A model generated the notes under the pieces. It was given only the letters and a program-made list of their open reading frames with translations. It ran no database searches and was not told the DNA's origin. A stretch of DNA of 64,000 nucleotides from Thermoproteota archaeon (GTDB taxonomy: Archaea; Thermoproteota; Thermoprotei_A; Sulfolobales; Ignisphaeraceae), in contig JAUQPB010000001.1 in the NCBI GenBank assembly GCA_030550585.1, forward strand, positions 310,001-374,000, written 5' to 3'. Shown here piece by piece: positions 52,487-61,886 of this stretch (the stretch's first letter is position 1; every line of letters starts with the position of its first letter). The translations under genes were made by a program, and so were the position numbers.

Positions 52487-52909
52487 TTAAAGTGTTGTTA
52501 TTATAGTATTTGTATCCTCTCCCACACCTTCCAGAAACTTTATGAGTGCAACATCTAATGTTAGAAACTGTAGTTTATTTTCATGGGCTATAGCATATAG
52601 TAGCAGATCTACTAGATCGTTGAATCCCTTCTTTCTAAGCTCAAGCGTTTTGACTATTGATGTGCTTGTTAGGGGCACTTTAATGAAGTTTCTTTCGATG
52701 CTCATCAGCCCCTTCATAACAATGTCTGGCTCGTAGCGGTTTTACTTAGTTTCCATGCTATTTCTAGGAGATTCAGCTCTGTGTGGTAGACTTCAACCTT
52801 ACCTTTTCTAACATAGTCCACAGACTCTCCAACAGTTTTCAACATCCTTAACACTAATCCCAACTATGGGTAGTAGAAAGGATGTGTCAAGAAGTATTCT
52901 TATCTCCAA
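52487..52909 (-). pseudogene. vapC: VapC PIN-domain toxin with two frameshifts
   Basis: A PIN toxin is recognisable in pieces: IRILLDTSFLLPIVG, then (other frame) GESVDYVRKGKVEVYHTELNLLEIAWKL, then (original frame) KGFNDLVDLLLYAIAHENKLQFLTLD. The catalytic Asp at LLDTS, the Glu in TELNLLEI and the late Asp residues are all present. Frame changes map near 52836-52839 and 52740-52743, both at four-T runs (plus strand), and cancel out. It starts TTG at about 52909, overlapping the intact AbrB antitoxin. It is either a mutated toxin or a sequencing artefact at homopolymers. Confidence 0.75.
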
Positions 52910-53144
52910 GCCTCCTCTGCTCCTCCTCACTAATACTCTCAATCTCTTCAATTGTTGTCTCAGCGAATTTGGATCCTTTCAATGCAAGCCAGAATGGATC
53001 TGGTATTGGGGTTGCAACAAGCTTGTTACCCCCAACCCTAAGCTCCAGATAAGCCTCCTCGCCAATCCCAAGATTCTCAGCAATATCCTTAGGTATGTAA
53101 ATAGTATTCTTCTTACTAACCCTAACAACCCTACCCATAAACAC
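52887..53144 (-). CDS. vapB: AbrB-family antitoxin (VapB)
   Basis: The 85-residue protein has an N-terminal swapped-hairpin AbrB domain (GRVVRVSKKNTIYIPKDIAENLGIGEEAYLELRVGGNKLVATPI) and an acidic C-terminal segment that would neutralise its toxin. It overlaps the vapC reading frame downstream. The antitoxin is intact although the toxin is broken. The start could be ATG 53144 or Met3 at 53138. Confidence 0.85.
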   Translation of the reverse strand: MFMGRVVRVSKKNTIYIPKDIAENLGIGEEAYLELRVGGNKLVATPIPDPFWLALKGSKFAETTIEEIESISEEEQRRLGDKNTS

Positions 53145-53433
53145 CTAGCCTACTACAATAAACCTAGACTAATAAAACCTTGCTGAGATGGAAACATTAA
53201 GTCGAGTACCCATAGACAATAAAATACATGTTAGGGTTGCTTACTAACACATATTTGTAGCACCATTCCACTTAGCTCTTTTTGTATATTTTTGTATAGA
53301 AGCTCTAGTATAATTTAGATTGGATCTTCTCCTTAGTTTCTCAACAGACCTCAGTAGCTTATAAAATTTTAAATTTATAAGTTTGACAAAAAGTTGTTTT
53401 ACTTTGGTATTATGCATCTTATTCGGTGATGCT
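53145..53433. promoter_or_regulatory. intergenic region with Mrp operon promoter
   Basis: TTTATAAG at 53374-53381 is a good TATA box; transcription would begin near 53405, leaving a short leader to the ATG at 53434. The rest is featureless A/T-rich DNA. Confidence 0.5.
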
Positions 53434-53709
53434 ATGGATTTTATTAATGTTGTTATAGAGATGATATTGCTTATCTATATTATAGCTTTAATTCTATATG
53501 TGGTTAGGCTTGTCAAAGGGTTCACAATATTTGATAAAGTCATAGCTGTTGATGCAGCAAGCTACGATTTGATAGTATTTATGTCGTTGATAGCTTTATA
53601 CACAGGGAACTACTATATGGCGACACCCATGATTTTGCTAGCTCTATGGGCATTTGCACTGGATTTGTATATATCTAAACTTGTTGAATATGGTGATGTT
53701 GGGGGCTGA
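53434..53709 (+). CDS. mnhF: Na+/H+ antiporter Mrp complex subunit F (MnhF/MrpF)
   Basis: This 91-residue protein has three membrane spans and matches MrpF: VVRLVKGFTIFDKVIAVDAASYDLIVFMSLI. I chose ATG 53434 because GGTGAT precedes it by four bases; the frame is open from 53383. It is first of eight co-oriented genes encoding the membrane Mrp complex. The next gene starts two bases after its stop. Confidence 0.88.
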   Translation: MDFINVVIEMILLIYIIALILYVVRLVKGFTIFDKVIAVDAASYDLIVFMSLIALYTGNYYMATPMILLALWAFALDLYISKLVEYGDVGG

Positions 53710-53710
53710 C

Positions 53711-54076
53711 ATGTCTTTCTACTGGGTAGAAAAAATTATTGAGATACTGGGTCTTATATTCATATCCGCTGGGGCATTCTTTGAATTTGTAGCTGCCATA
53801 GGCTTTTTTAGAATGCCAAACTTCTATACAAGGGTACATGCTCTTACAATTGGGGCTGTGGGGGGAACAGTTCTACCTTTAATCGGTGTAGCACTACTGG
53901 CAATATCTAAAGTAGGGGCAGATCCATCGAGACTATACCTAGCAACACTATGTATTATATCGGCTATTATAATTCTTATAGTAGCACCTACAGGAAGTCA
54001 TGCTTTGGTAAGATCTGCCTATATTCATAGCAAACAACGTAGAGAAGAGTATAGGGAGTCTGTGGTGGGATCATGA
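53711..54076 (+). CDS. mnhG: Mrp complex subunit G (MnhG/MrpG)
   Basis: The 121-residue protein has three spans and the typical GAFFEFVAAIGFFRMPNFYTRVHALTIGAVGGTVLPL segment conserved in MrpG. ATG 53711 overlaps nothing and directly follows mnhF; an upstream frame from 53654 is a read-through. It overlaps the next gene by four bases. Confidence 0.88.
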   Translation: MSFYWVEKIIEILGLIFISAGAFFEFVAAIGFFRMPNFYTRVHALTIGAVGGTVLPLIGVALLAISKVGADPSRLYLATLCIISAIIILIVAPTGSHALVRSAYIHSKQRREEYRESVVGS

Positions 54077-54345
54077 TTATTCTATTTACATTGATTTTGA
54101 TTGCCTCTTTGCTGTCAACTGTTATGGCATATCTTGCTGTAATTGAGAAGAGAATTCTTTACTCAGTCATATATTTATCGTTTTTAAGTGTCTGCTACTC
54201 GCTAATCTACTTTGCATTAATGGCTCCAGATGTTGTATTGACGTATATACCCATAGCAACTATTCTCCAGCCATTCATTATACTTAGTGTTATAGCTAAA
54301 ACAAGTAGAAAGAGGTTTTCAAATCATGGTCACGACAAACACTAG
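54073..54345 (+). CDS. Mrp complex DUF4040 subunit (MrpB N-terminal/MbhD-like)
   Basis: The 90-residue membrane protein has an AVIEKRILYSVIYLSFLSVCYSLIYFALMAPDVVLTYIPI segment, resembling the DUF4040 module seen in MbhD and in the split N-terminal part of MrpB/MrpA. It overlaps mnhG by ATGA and the next gene by 20 bases, supporting translational coupling. Confidence 0.75.
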   Translation: MIILFTLILIASLLSTVMAYLAVIEKRILYSVIYLSFLSVCYSLIYFALMAPDVVLTYIPIATILQPFIILSVIAKTSRKRFSNHGHDKH

Positions 54346-55129
54346 AAAAGTTATGCTAATATTCATGCCTTTGGGGGTCATAATAACATCGCTCATTACC
54401 GTTGTAATTGCTGGGGGCATTGGTTTTCCCCCACATAGAGATCTTAGAGATCTCGGAAAAGCATTTATAGCTAACAGCTACAACATCTGGAACAAAACGC
54501 TAACCTCATACTCTCTCAATGTTGTTTCAGCTATTATATGGGATTATAGAGGAGTTGATACACTACTTGAAACAGCTGTTCTATTTGCTGCTGTCACGGG
54601 TTTGGCAGCGATTTTCAGAAATGTTAAAGAGATGTTTCTGGGTGAGTATAGGGGGCTTAGCACCATAGTTAAAATATCAGCTAAGCTAATCGTAATATTG
54701 ACTGCCATAGCCTCTATATCAATTGTGGTTTGTGGACACCTAACCCCTGGAGGAGGATTCCAGGGCGGTTCAACACTAGCAGCAATAACAACACTCATAA
54801 TCGTTGCTTATTCCATTGAGGCTATGTATAGAAAGAAAATCACCTTGGGTAAAATCTTAAAGCTTAGGTATAGCGCTTTTGCAATTCTCTTACTAGTGGC
54901 GATAACACCTGTTGCATATGGTCTATTCAGTCAAGTTAAGACATACTATCTCCAAAACTCTGTCAAAGAAGATTCGTGGTTTTCAATGCCTACAAGCTTT
55001 TTTGGAACGCCTTTAGGCGGCTCAATATTTTTCTTCAACTTGGTGGAGTACATAGTTGTGGCATCTTCAATCGCCTTTATAGTTATGTTGTTATCGATGA
55101 GGCTAAGAGAGCTTGGGCTAGAAGACTAG
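54326..55129 (+). CDS. mnhB: Mrp complex subunit B (MnhB, MbhE/F-like fusion)
   Basis: The 267-residue protein corresponds to MbhE plus MbhF or a full MrpB: a first span region, SYSLNVVSAIIWDYRGVDTLLETAVLFAAVTGL near 60 (the MrpB/MbhE motif DFRGFDTLGE-like), and GHLTPGGGFQGGSTLAAITTLII near 143 (the MrpB PGGGFQGG motif). It belongs to the antiporter operon. Confidence 0.88.
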   Translation: MVTTNTRKVMLIFMPLGVIITSLITVVIAGGIGFPPHRDLRDLGKAFIANSYNIWNKTLTSYSLNVVSAIIWDYRGVDTLLETAVLFAAVTGLAAIFRNVKEMFLGEYRGLSTIVKISAKLIVILTAIASISIVVCGHLTPGGGFQGGSTLAAITTLIIVAYSIEAMYRKKITLGKILKLRYSAFAILLLVAITPVAYGLFSQVKTYYLQNSVKEDSWFSMPTSFFGTPLGGSIFFFNLVEYIVVASSIAFIVMLLSMRLRELGLED

Positions 55130-55138
55130 GGGTAGGCT

Positions 55139-55555
55139 ATGGAGCTAGCCACACTAATCTTTACAACAACTACATTTGCACTTTTAGCCAATTTAATTAT
55201 AGCTGTTTATGGAATTTTCATGGATAAATCGCTTTTGAAGAAGGTGATAGCTCTTGCAATATTTTCTGACACTCTAGCCGTTTTCGCTATACTGATAGGA
55301 TTTAGAGTTCCACAAACGCCAGGCTTTCCAAAACCCCCGATATATCCATCAGCTCCTGAAACAGTAGAAGAGATAAATAAATTCATTCTACAGAGTGTTG
55401 ATCCCGTTCCACAAGCATTTGTCATAACAGCTATTGTGATTAACCTAGCTATTTTTTCACTTCTAACAGGTTTTGTGATTCAGCATTATAAACACTTTGG
55501 GTCTATGAATATTAGCCTAGTTGAAAAAGAGGAGATTGTAGATGAAGTTTACTAG
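55139..55555 (+). CDS. mnhC: Mrp complex subunit C (NuoK-like)
   Basis: The 138-residue NuoK-like protein has LANLIIAVYGIFMDKSLLKKVIALAIFSDTLAVFAILIGF and DPVPQAFVITAIVINLAIFSLL with the conserved Asp-Pro…Ala-Leu-Thr-like segment of MrpC. It overlaps mnhE by 14 bases. Confidence 0.9.
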   Translation: MELATLIFTTTTFALLANLIIAVYGIFMDKSLLKKVIALAIFSDTLAVFAILIGFRVPQTPGFPKPPIYPSAPETVEEINKFILQSVDPVPQAFVITAIVINLAIFSLLTGFVIQHYKHFGSMNISLVEKEEIVDEVY

Positions 55556-56045
55556 AATTGTGATAATATTCGTTCTATTCTTCTTGTTCTACATAGGCTT
55601 TTCGGGACTTGTAAACGAGTTGACAGTGTTTACGGGTCTAGTCACGGCTACAGTATCTGTGCTTTTCATAGAGATTCTAAATCTGATCAAATTTGACTTA
55701 GGTTCGAACATCTTGAAACGTTTTGTATATGCCCTCAAATACTTAAAGACATTTGTTGTAGCTGAGGTTGTTGAGCATTTGAAGGTAACTAAAATCATTC
55801 TTAGCAGAAAACTTGCTATAAATCCTGCTATTGTTGAAATTCCCACATCTCTAAAATCCGATTTAGCTATAACCATTGCAGCCCTTACAATAACTAATAC
55901 GCCTGGGACTATAGCTGTCGACTTCGATAAAGATAATAATGTTTTGTATGTTCACTGGTTAAACCAAGAGGCCTTTGAAATAAATAAGATCAAAAGCTTG
56001 GTTTTGGGTGATTTAGAGGAGACTATAAAGAATATGATTGAATGA
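55542..56045 (+). CDS. mnhE: Mrp complex subunit E (MnhE)
   Basis: The 167-residue protein has two or three N-terminal spans and the MrpE core SDLAITIAALTITNTPGTIAVDF near 103, followed by LYVHWLN. It is required for complex assembly in other organisms. Confidence 0.88.
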   Translation: MKFTRIVIIFVLFFLFYIGFSGLVNELTVFTGLVTATVSVLFIEILNLIKFDLGSNILKRFVYALKYLKTFVVAEVVEHLKVTKIILSRKLAINPAIVEIPTSLKSDLAITIAALTITNTPGTIAVDFDKDNNVLYVHWLNQEAFEINKIKSLVLGDLEETIKNMIE

Positions 56046-56051
56046 TGGACC

Positions 56052-57584
56052 ATGATTTCAGCTAGTATTGTAATTAACTACCTCTTAGCCTCTGTGTCAG
56101 CAGCTCTCCTAGGCATTTCAAGATACGGCAAGAAATTTCTCGATTCTGTAGCTGTTTCTATGGCTATACTAGGCTTGGCAATGTCTATTGCTCTAATGTT
56201 GAATTCATATAGAAATAGTGTAGAGGTGTATACATTTGGGGGCTTTAGACCCCCTTTGGGTATTGTCTACTATGCTGATTTCATTAACTCTATACTATCA
56301 CTCCTATCATCTTTTGCAACAATTATCAGCATTGTTGTAGCATATATAACCATGGACTACAATACCAGAAAATATTTTTATCCACTAGCATTTTTATTGG
56401 CTACAGGAGCGCAGGGGTTCATATTCTCTGGAGATCTATTTCACTTGTATGTTTCTACAGAGCTTGTAGCTATCTCCTCTTATGCTCTAACAGGTCTCTA
56501 TAGCAATAAGAGAAACTGTGTTAGAGCTGCGATAATCTATGGAATTACTGGAACAGCGATTACGAATTTCCTTCTCTTAGCAGTAGTGCTTATCTATGGT
56601 TCTTATGGAACTGTCAATATGGCTGACATAGCGTTAAAGTCTATGAATCCAGAAGCTACAACACCGTTTTCGGGTAGGGTCTTCGGCGATATACTCCATT
56701 CGTCTACGGTAGCCCTAGCTATAATGACATGGGTTTTCCTATTCAAATCAGGTATAATGCCTAACCATTTCTGGCTTCCACGAGTGTATAGAGCAGCTCC
56801 TATAGCAAGCATAATTCTTTTTTCATCTTCGGCTGACATCTTAGGTGTCTACGGCATTCTAAGGTTATATCACATAGCATTTAGTTGCAGAAGTGTGATA
56901 GCTACATTCAGACAGACAATGTTGTCTATGCTAACACCGCTTTCTCTAACGTCAGCTCTCTTCTCATCTCTTTTAACAGCAAGGCAAACCACATTTAGGG
57001 GAATTGTAGCTTACAGCACCATAGCTCAGCTAAGCCTTGCTCTATCTGGGACAGTCCTAGGCGTGCCAGAACTTGTTGCTGGGGGAATCCTCCACATGGT
57101 CGCAAATGCATTGGGAGATACATCTGTGCTTCTCGGTTATGCAGTTCATGCAAAGGCATGTGGTAAAAAATTGCATATTTTATCAAAAGTTTTGGTGGCT
57201 ACAGGTTTGCTCAATCTATTTGGCGTCATCCCAGTAGTACCAGGCTTTTGGAGCAAGGCACTAATGGTTTGGGGGTTCGTTGAAGAAGGGGTTCTTGCTG
57301 GGGCAGTAATAGTGCTTATATCAACTGGTTTATGTGCTATAGGATACCTCAAATTGATACTAAGATTTTTCCATATGGAAGATGTGAAAAGCGATTTAGG
57401 GATGGTAGCTAAATGCACAACGAAGATGCAATGGACTCTAGCCACAGTAGCAAGTCTTCTGATAGCTGTTGTCATAGGCGTTGGCTTAGCGTTGATCTCT
57501 GTCCCCAAATTGATCAACATATTTCTAGACCTTACATCAAATAGTATTGATGTGTTGACCTACATATCAAATGTTTTACCCTAA
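56052..57584 (+). CDS. mnhD: Mrp complex antiporter-like subunit D (NuoN/NuoL-like)
   Basis: The 510-residue polytopic proton-pumping subunit has FSGDLFHLYVSTELVAISSYALTGLY near 120 (the conserved Glu of the antiporter family), FKSGIMPNHFWLPRVYRAAP near 230 and GIVAYSTIAQLSL near 313 (Lys/His channel residues). About 14 membrane spans are expected. It pairs with the larger antiporter-like subunit directly downstream. Confidence 0.92.
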   Translation: MISASIVINYLLASVSAALLGISRYGKKFLDSVAVSMAILGLAMSIALMLNSYRNSVEVYTFGGFRPPLGIVYYADFINSILSLLSSFATIISIVVAYITMDYNTRKYFYPLAFLLATGAQGFIFSGDLFHLYVSTELVAISSYALTGLYSNKRNCVRAAIIYGITGTAITNFLLLAVVLIYGSYGTVNMADIALKSMNPEATTPFSGRVFGDILHSSTVALAIMTWVFLFKSGIMPNHFWLPRVYRAAPIASIILFSSSADILGVYGILRLYHIAFSCRSVIATFRQTMLSMLTPLSLTSALFSSLLTARQTTFRGIVAYSTIAQLSLALSGTVLGVPELVAGGILHMVANALGDTSVLLGYAVHAKACGKKLHILSKVLVATGLLNLFGVIPVVPGFWSKALMVWGFVEEGVLAGAVIVLISTGLCAIGYLKLILRFFHMEDVKSDLGMVAKCTTKMQWTLATVASLLIAVVIGVGLALISVPKLINIFLDLTSNSIDVLTYISNVLP

Positions 57585-57607
57585 GAGACATCAATGAGGT
57601 ATCTAAA

Positions 57608-59791
57608 ATGCTTGTAGAGCAAACATATCTTAGCATAGCTGTGACCAGCATACTTATTCTGCTAGGCAATATAGTGATGCTCAAAAAACCGTTTGTGGGA
57701 TGCATTCTTAGAGCAGCAGGATTCGCTCTTGCAACAATTCTCATTCAAGGGCCTAACATCTTTGCAGAAACATTGATTGTGGCATCGTCTGTAACTGGCA
57801 TTACACTCTCTTTCTATACCTACTCATATTCTAGAAACAAGTATGGAGACCTTGCACTTACACCTCTTACAGACGTGTTATTGCTGTCTATGATAATTCT
57901 GTTCCAGGCGAAAACACTCATAGAGTTTATCGGCTTTTGGCTACTAACAGAGCTTATCGCTTTCTTTCTCATAGCCTATGAATATATCGTGAAGGGGGAT
58001 GCACAATCGATAAGAGCTGCTATAAAGTATTTAATAGTCTCAATGATACCTACAGACCTATCTCTCTTCATAATGCTGGGCTTGGCTGGATTTGAAGAGG
58101 CTTTGACAAGACCTTTAATGGAATTTAATTTAGGTCTTCAAAATCCAGCAATACTATCGACAGTTATATTGGGGTTCTTCTCTAAAGCTGCTGTAATACC
58201 TCTACACTTTTGGCTTCCAGATGCTCACAGCATTGCACCTTCCCCGGCATCGGCTCTTCTATCTGGACTTATGGTGAAGATGGGTGTATATGGACTTTAC
58301 CTGCTATCGCTTCAACAACTTGATAAATTATTGGCGTCTCTAACAATGGTTTTGCTAGGGGGTTTAACAGCCATATACGGGGCAATTCAAGTACTTGTTC
58401 AAGAGGATATCAAGAGGTTTCTCGCTTATAGCACAATATCTGAAACAGGCCTTATATCCTTACTCATAGGCCTTTACATTTTTTCTGGAGACAATATATT
58501 TCTAGTTTCATCAATTGCATATAGCGTTGCCCATGCTTTATACAAGACACTTATGTTTATGGATGCTGGATATATTGAGGTGGTTGCACATACCCGTAGC
58601 ATAAGAGGTCTTGGATTTATTCATAGGCTAAGCCCTCTTCAAACAACATCTATTTTGATGAACATAGCCTCTTATCTAGGTATGCCACCCTCTACAGGGT
58701 TTCTAGCAAAGTTAACTATTTTCACAGCTATTACAAAACACATTACCCACTCCCATATATACATTATAGTGCTGCTAATAACTGTTGTCAAGGTCATGAT
58801 ATCCGTTATTTACAATGGTGTTTATCTCAAAACACATTTCGGTAAAGAACCTCTTAGCAACATTGCCAACACATATCAGTCTGGAGATGACCTTATGTTG
58901 AATATGTCCTGTCTAGTTAGTTCTGTATACACATACATAATTACAATACCTCTACTCTATTTGCTAATCTATGAAGGAGGTTTTGCAGAGGTGAAATACC
59001 TTAGAACTCTTCTTCCATTTGCAGTAGTATTAACAATTATATCCCTACTCCTATATCTCCTCATATATAAAACCATAAAACGCGAAAGAGATGATGCAAA
59101 AAGCTTCTACACCCCAAACTTTAGCTATGCTAATAGATTTTTAGGGCTATACGCAATACTTGTTTTCTCTATAACTCTCGTTTTAGGTATAACAAACAAA
59201 GATCTTATGTTGTTGGAAGCAGGATTCAAAACTGTTCTCACAATAGGTTACTTGAGCATCGTTAATGATATACTAGCAAAGCTATATTCCAAAGCCACTG
59301 GCATGACAGTTTTCATAACCATTCTTACACTAGTTTATTACATATTACTTTGTATTTGCGACCCATGGACCGCTATAATATTTTCTGCAGTATACACTAC
59401 ATCTATGGCTATACTAATTAAGTTAGCCAAGTTGGAGATTCCGTACATCTCTACTTTCTATAGGTTACCGGCAATACTTAGAGGTGTCAAGCTAATCGAT
59501 AAAATGTTTAAAGCATTTATGAAGCTGTTTTCACAAATAAAGAAGCGGTTTTTAATTGAATTCAAGGTTTACAGCAAATTAACAAAGATCATGCATCTAC
59601 AAACCATTCCCTATCTCATAACCTACACAGCTGTGATTCTTGAGACAGAGCTGGAGAACATACTAGGTAAAATATCAAGTATCTTATCTAGGCTTGAGTA
59701 TATTGTTGAACATTCGCTACTAGCAATATTGGTAGCGGCCAGCACGATTGTATTGATAGCACTTATCTTCAATATTTTGCTTATGCTATAA
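57608..59791 (+). CDS. Mrp complex large antiporter-like subunit (MnhA/D, NuoL-like)
   Basis: The 727-residue NuoL-like protein has TLIEFIGFWLLTELIAFFLIAYEY near 98-121 with the key Glu, FFSKAAVIPLHFWLPDAHSIAPSPASALLSGLMVKMGVYGLY near 190-232 and DIKRFLAYSTISETGLISL near 262. The C-terminal 250 residues add further spans and a long amphipathic region. It lacks the MrpB-like tail of full-length MrpA, which is encoded separately. GAGGT lies nine bases before the ATG. It ends the operon. Confidence 0.9.
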   Translation: MLVEQTYLSIAVTSILILLGNIVMLKKPFVGCILRAAGFALATILIQGPNIFAETLIVASSVTGITLSFYTYSYSRNKYGDLALTPLTDVLLLSMIILFQAKTLIEFIGFWLLTELIAFFLIAYEYIVKGDAQSIRAAIKYLIVSMIPTDLSLFIMLGLAGFEEALTRPLMEFNLGLQNPAILSTVILGFFSKAAVIPLHFWLPDAHSIAPSPASALLSGLMVKMGVYGLYLLSLQQLDKLLASLTMVLLGGLTAIYGAIQVLVQEDIKRFLAYSTISETGLISLLIGLYIFSGDNIFLVSSIAYSVAHALYKTLMFMDAGYIEVVAHTRSIRGLGFIHRLSPLQTTSILMNIASYLGMPPSTGFLAKLTIFTAITKHITHSHIYIIVLLITVVKVMISVIYNGVYLKTHFGKEPLSNIANTYQSGDDLMLNMSCLVSSVYTYIITIPLLYLLIYEGGFAEVKYLRTLLPFAVVLTIISLLLYLLIYKTIKRERDDAKSFYTPNFSYANRFLGLYAILVFSITLVLGITNKDLMLLEAGFKTVLTIGYLSIVNDILAKLYSKATGMTVFITILTLVYYILLCICDPWTAIIFSAVYTTSMAILIKLAKLEIPYISTFYRLPAILRGVKLIDKMFKAFMKLFSQIKKRFLIEFKVYSKLTKIMHLQTIPYLITYTAVILETELENILGKISSILSRLEYIVEHSLLAILVAASTIVLIALIFNILLML

Positions 59792-59845
59792 AAATATCAT
59801 AATACGAACCTTTAGAGGCTTGAGTGAGCTAAGTATCTAAGGGGA

Positions 59846-59989
59846 CTAGACATTAAAAAGCATGATATTGACCTTCCCTGCTCTAAAGAACGAGGCTTTT
59901 TGGTTGTAAAAATCAGCTTTAACAGCAATGTTAATTAGCTTTTTGCCGTGGTCGAGGAGCAGAGTTATTATTATTGATGTATCTAACAC
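59846..59989 (-). pseudogene. truncated VapC PIN-domain remnant
   Basis: A 47-residue frame starts at GTG 59989 with VLDTSIIITLLLDHGKKLINIAVKA, the N-terminal PIN motif with its first catalytic Asp, then a non-PIN sequence and a TAG at 59846. A full PIN domain needs about 130 residues, so this is a remnant. It overlaps the end of the adjacent antitoxin-like frame, the classical vapBC arrangement. Confidence 0.6.
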
Positions 59990-60114
59990 ATATCTCGTCT
60001 TCTATCCCTATCCTCTCTCACAAGCCTAGCTATAACACCGGGGTCTACCCTCCCAGCCAAGCTACTCCTAAGTCTCTCCTCCAGCTCTCTTAAAATCCCA
60101 ATATAAATTGTCAT
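59983..60114 (-). pseudogene. VapB-like antitoxin, possibly truncated
   Basis: This 43-residue frame from ATG 60114 has an acidic/basic helical stretch (ILRELEERLRSSL…DPGVIARLVREDRDRRRD) like the C-terminal toxin-binding part of VapB antitoxins. No DNA-binding domain is evident, and the upstream frame to 60225 is hydrophobic and unlike one. It overlaps the truncated vapC. Confidence 0.45.
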
Positions 60115-60225
60115 ACTAGACAATGTTGACTTCCGTAATACAAATATGTAATACAAGCTTATAAACCCTATGAAAAGGCTCAATGAATTATATTTTTGCC
60201 ATTTTTGCTTAGTATTAAGGTGCAA

Positions 60226-60614
60226 TGTTTTTGTTGCTTAACCATAAACAAATAGACTTCTATCAAGCATTATTGTTGAACTAATCTCTGCGACTCATAG
60301 GTCTATTCTGAGTGCATTACTAACCACCTTAACATTTATCAACAGAGGATTCCTATAAATGGATTAAGGGAAGAAGAATTGTGTTTGTGTTTATTTATGA
60401 AAATTATTTAGCTTGAAATTTTTTAAAGATAAATTAGATAAATGTTTAGTGATGTCAAGGTAGACACTTTATCTTGGTTATATTGCCTACCTCAATCTTA
60501 TCGAGTTTCAGGGTATATTTGCCCCCACCTGTTCTCTTGGTTTTGCGTCCTCGCAGCATAAATGAAGAGTGGGGATAAGGGCTCTAAGTCGTTTGCAAAT
60601 CGATGGTGAAAAGC
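60226..60614. other. long gap, mostly empty
   Basis: A/T-rich DNA contains one small minus-strand frame (60455-60559) described separately. I see no RNA gene, promoter of note or repeat. Confidence 0.4.
60455..60559 (-). CDS. possible small basic protein
   Basis: The 34-residue frame begins MLRGRKTKRTGGGKYTLKLD and ends KIKCLP, with balanced composition unlike random A/T-rich DNA. There is no obvious ribosome-binding site, and no relatives are known to me. It could be a real microprotein or a fragment of a decayed gene, in keeping with the surrounding remnants. Confidence 0.3.
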   Translation of the reverse strand: MLRGRKTKRTGGGKYTLKLDKIEVGNITKIKCLP

Positions 60615-61844
60615 TTATGTGAGTAGCTTCTCGATTAGGGCATAGTATATCTTAGCCATTTTCTCAAATTCGCTTATGGGCAGGTATTCATCTGCTGCAT
60701 GAGCAACGCCAATCGCTCCCGGCCCGTAAGCGACTACTGGTATGTTTGCATCTGTGTAGAACCTCATATCCAGTCCTCCTAGACACACTGTTAACCTTGG
60801 CTTTTTACCCAGAACCTTCTCCCCTGTTTCTTGCACCGTCTTGACGAAGCTGGAGTTGGGATCTGTTATTGCTGGAGGTTGCTTGTTGACTATCTTAACC
60901 TCTACCCTAACATCTCTGAGATCCATCGACGCCTTTTTGATGAAATCGATCATCTCTTTTTCGACGTCCTCTAACCTCTCCTCGGGGACAACCCTTCTAT
61001 CTATTGAGAAGGCAGAATATCCTGGAACAACATTGATCTTTGTACTACCTTTAACCTCTCCCCCAATCGTTACTGTGGGTCTGACCCCTCTCAGGTCATT
61101 GTATTCGTATACACTTTTCCTCGATTTTAGATACTCTTCATATTCAGTCATAAACCTATGCGCTATTTTAACCATGTATTCAAACGCGTTGACACCCAAC
61201 CACGGAGTTGCTCCATGAGCCTGCCTCCCATATACCTCTACCAATGCCCAGACAGCTCCTTTATGCCCTATCCATATTGATTCGCTACCACTAGGCTCGC
61301 CTATAACCACATAATCTGGTCTAACACCAACTTTTCTCACCAAAAACCCGGTTCCTGACTCACCTCCTATTTCTTCATCCGGAACTAGAGCAACTTCAAT
61401 ACCACCCCCTAGCTTCTTACCCGAGTCAATAACGGATTTCAGTGCGACAAGAAACGATGCTATACCTCCTTTCATGTCTGTTGAGCCCCTCCCATACAGC
61501 TTCCCATTCTCAACAACTGGGTCAAACGGCTTCCTAGTCCAGCCACTCCCAGCAGGCACCACATCATAGTGCCCGTTAAAGTGAAGAACAGGCTTGCCCT
61601 CACCATATTTAGCATACACTATGTAGCGTGGATATGCTGCGTAATCTGGATAGTACTCTCTAACATATTCAGCTGGAACCTCGATAATTCTTACCTCAAC
61701 ACCCAAAGACTCTAGCACCTCTCTAGCATACTTGACAAAATCCCAATAGTGCTCACCCGGAGGATTGGTAGTTGGGATAGCTACCATGTCTTTAAGTATC
61801 TTTAGACCCCACCCAACATTTCTAGCCACATAATCCACAGACAT
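60615..61844 (-). CDS. M20-family deacylase/peptidase (ArgE/DapE-like)
   Basis: The 409-residue M20 metallohydrolase has FNGHYDVVPAGSGW near 95 (His-x-Asp), YGRGSTDMKGGIASFLVAL near 118 (bridging Asp), ALVPDEEIGGESGTGFLV near 157 (Glu-Glu) and GGLDMRFYTDANIPVVAYGPG near 363. Dimerisation domain GHKGAVWALVEVYGRQAHGATP near 193. Substrates may be acyl-amino acids or dipeptides. Its composition is somewhat higher in G/C than neighbours. A nucleotidyltransferase remnant lies upstream. Confidence 0.88.
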   Translation of the reverse strand: MSVDYVARNVGWGLKILKDMVAIPTTNPPGEHYWDFVKYAREVLESLGVEVRIIEVPAEYVREYYPDYAAYPRYIVYAKYGEGKPVLHFNGHYDVVPAGSGWTRKPFDPVVENGKLYGRGSTDMKGGIASFLVALKSVIDSGKKLGGGIEVALVPDEEIGGESGTGFLVRKVGVRPDYVVIGEPSGSESIWIGHKGAVWALVEVYGRQAHGATPWLGVNAFEYMVKIAHRFMTEYEEYLKSRKSVYEYNDLRGVRPTVTIGGEVKGSTKINVVPGYSAFSIDRRVVPEERLEDVEKEMIDFIKKASMDLRDVRVEVKIVNKQPPAITDPNSSFVKTVQETGEKVLGKKPRLTVCLGGLDMRFYTDANIPVVAYGPGAIGVAHAADEYLPISEFEKMAKIYYALIEKLLT

Positions 61845-61886
61845 AAAACACCATTTCCTCTACTTTGCACATCGACTTAGAGACTA

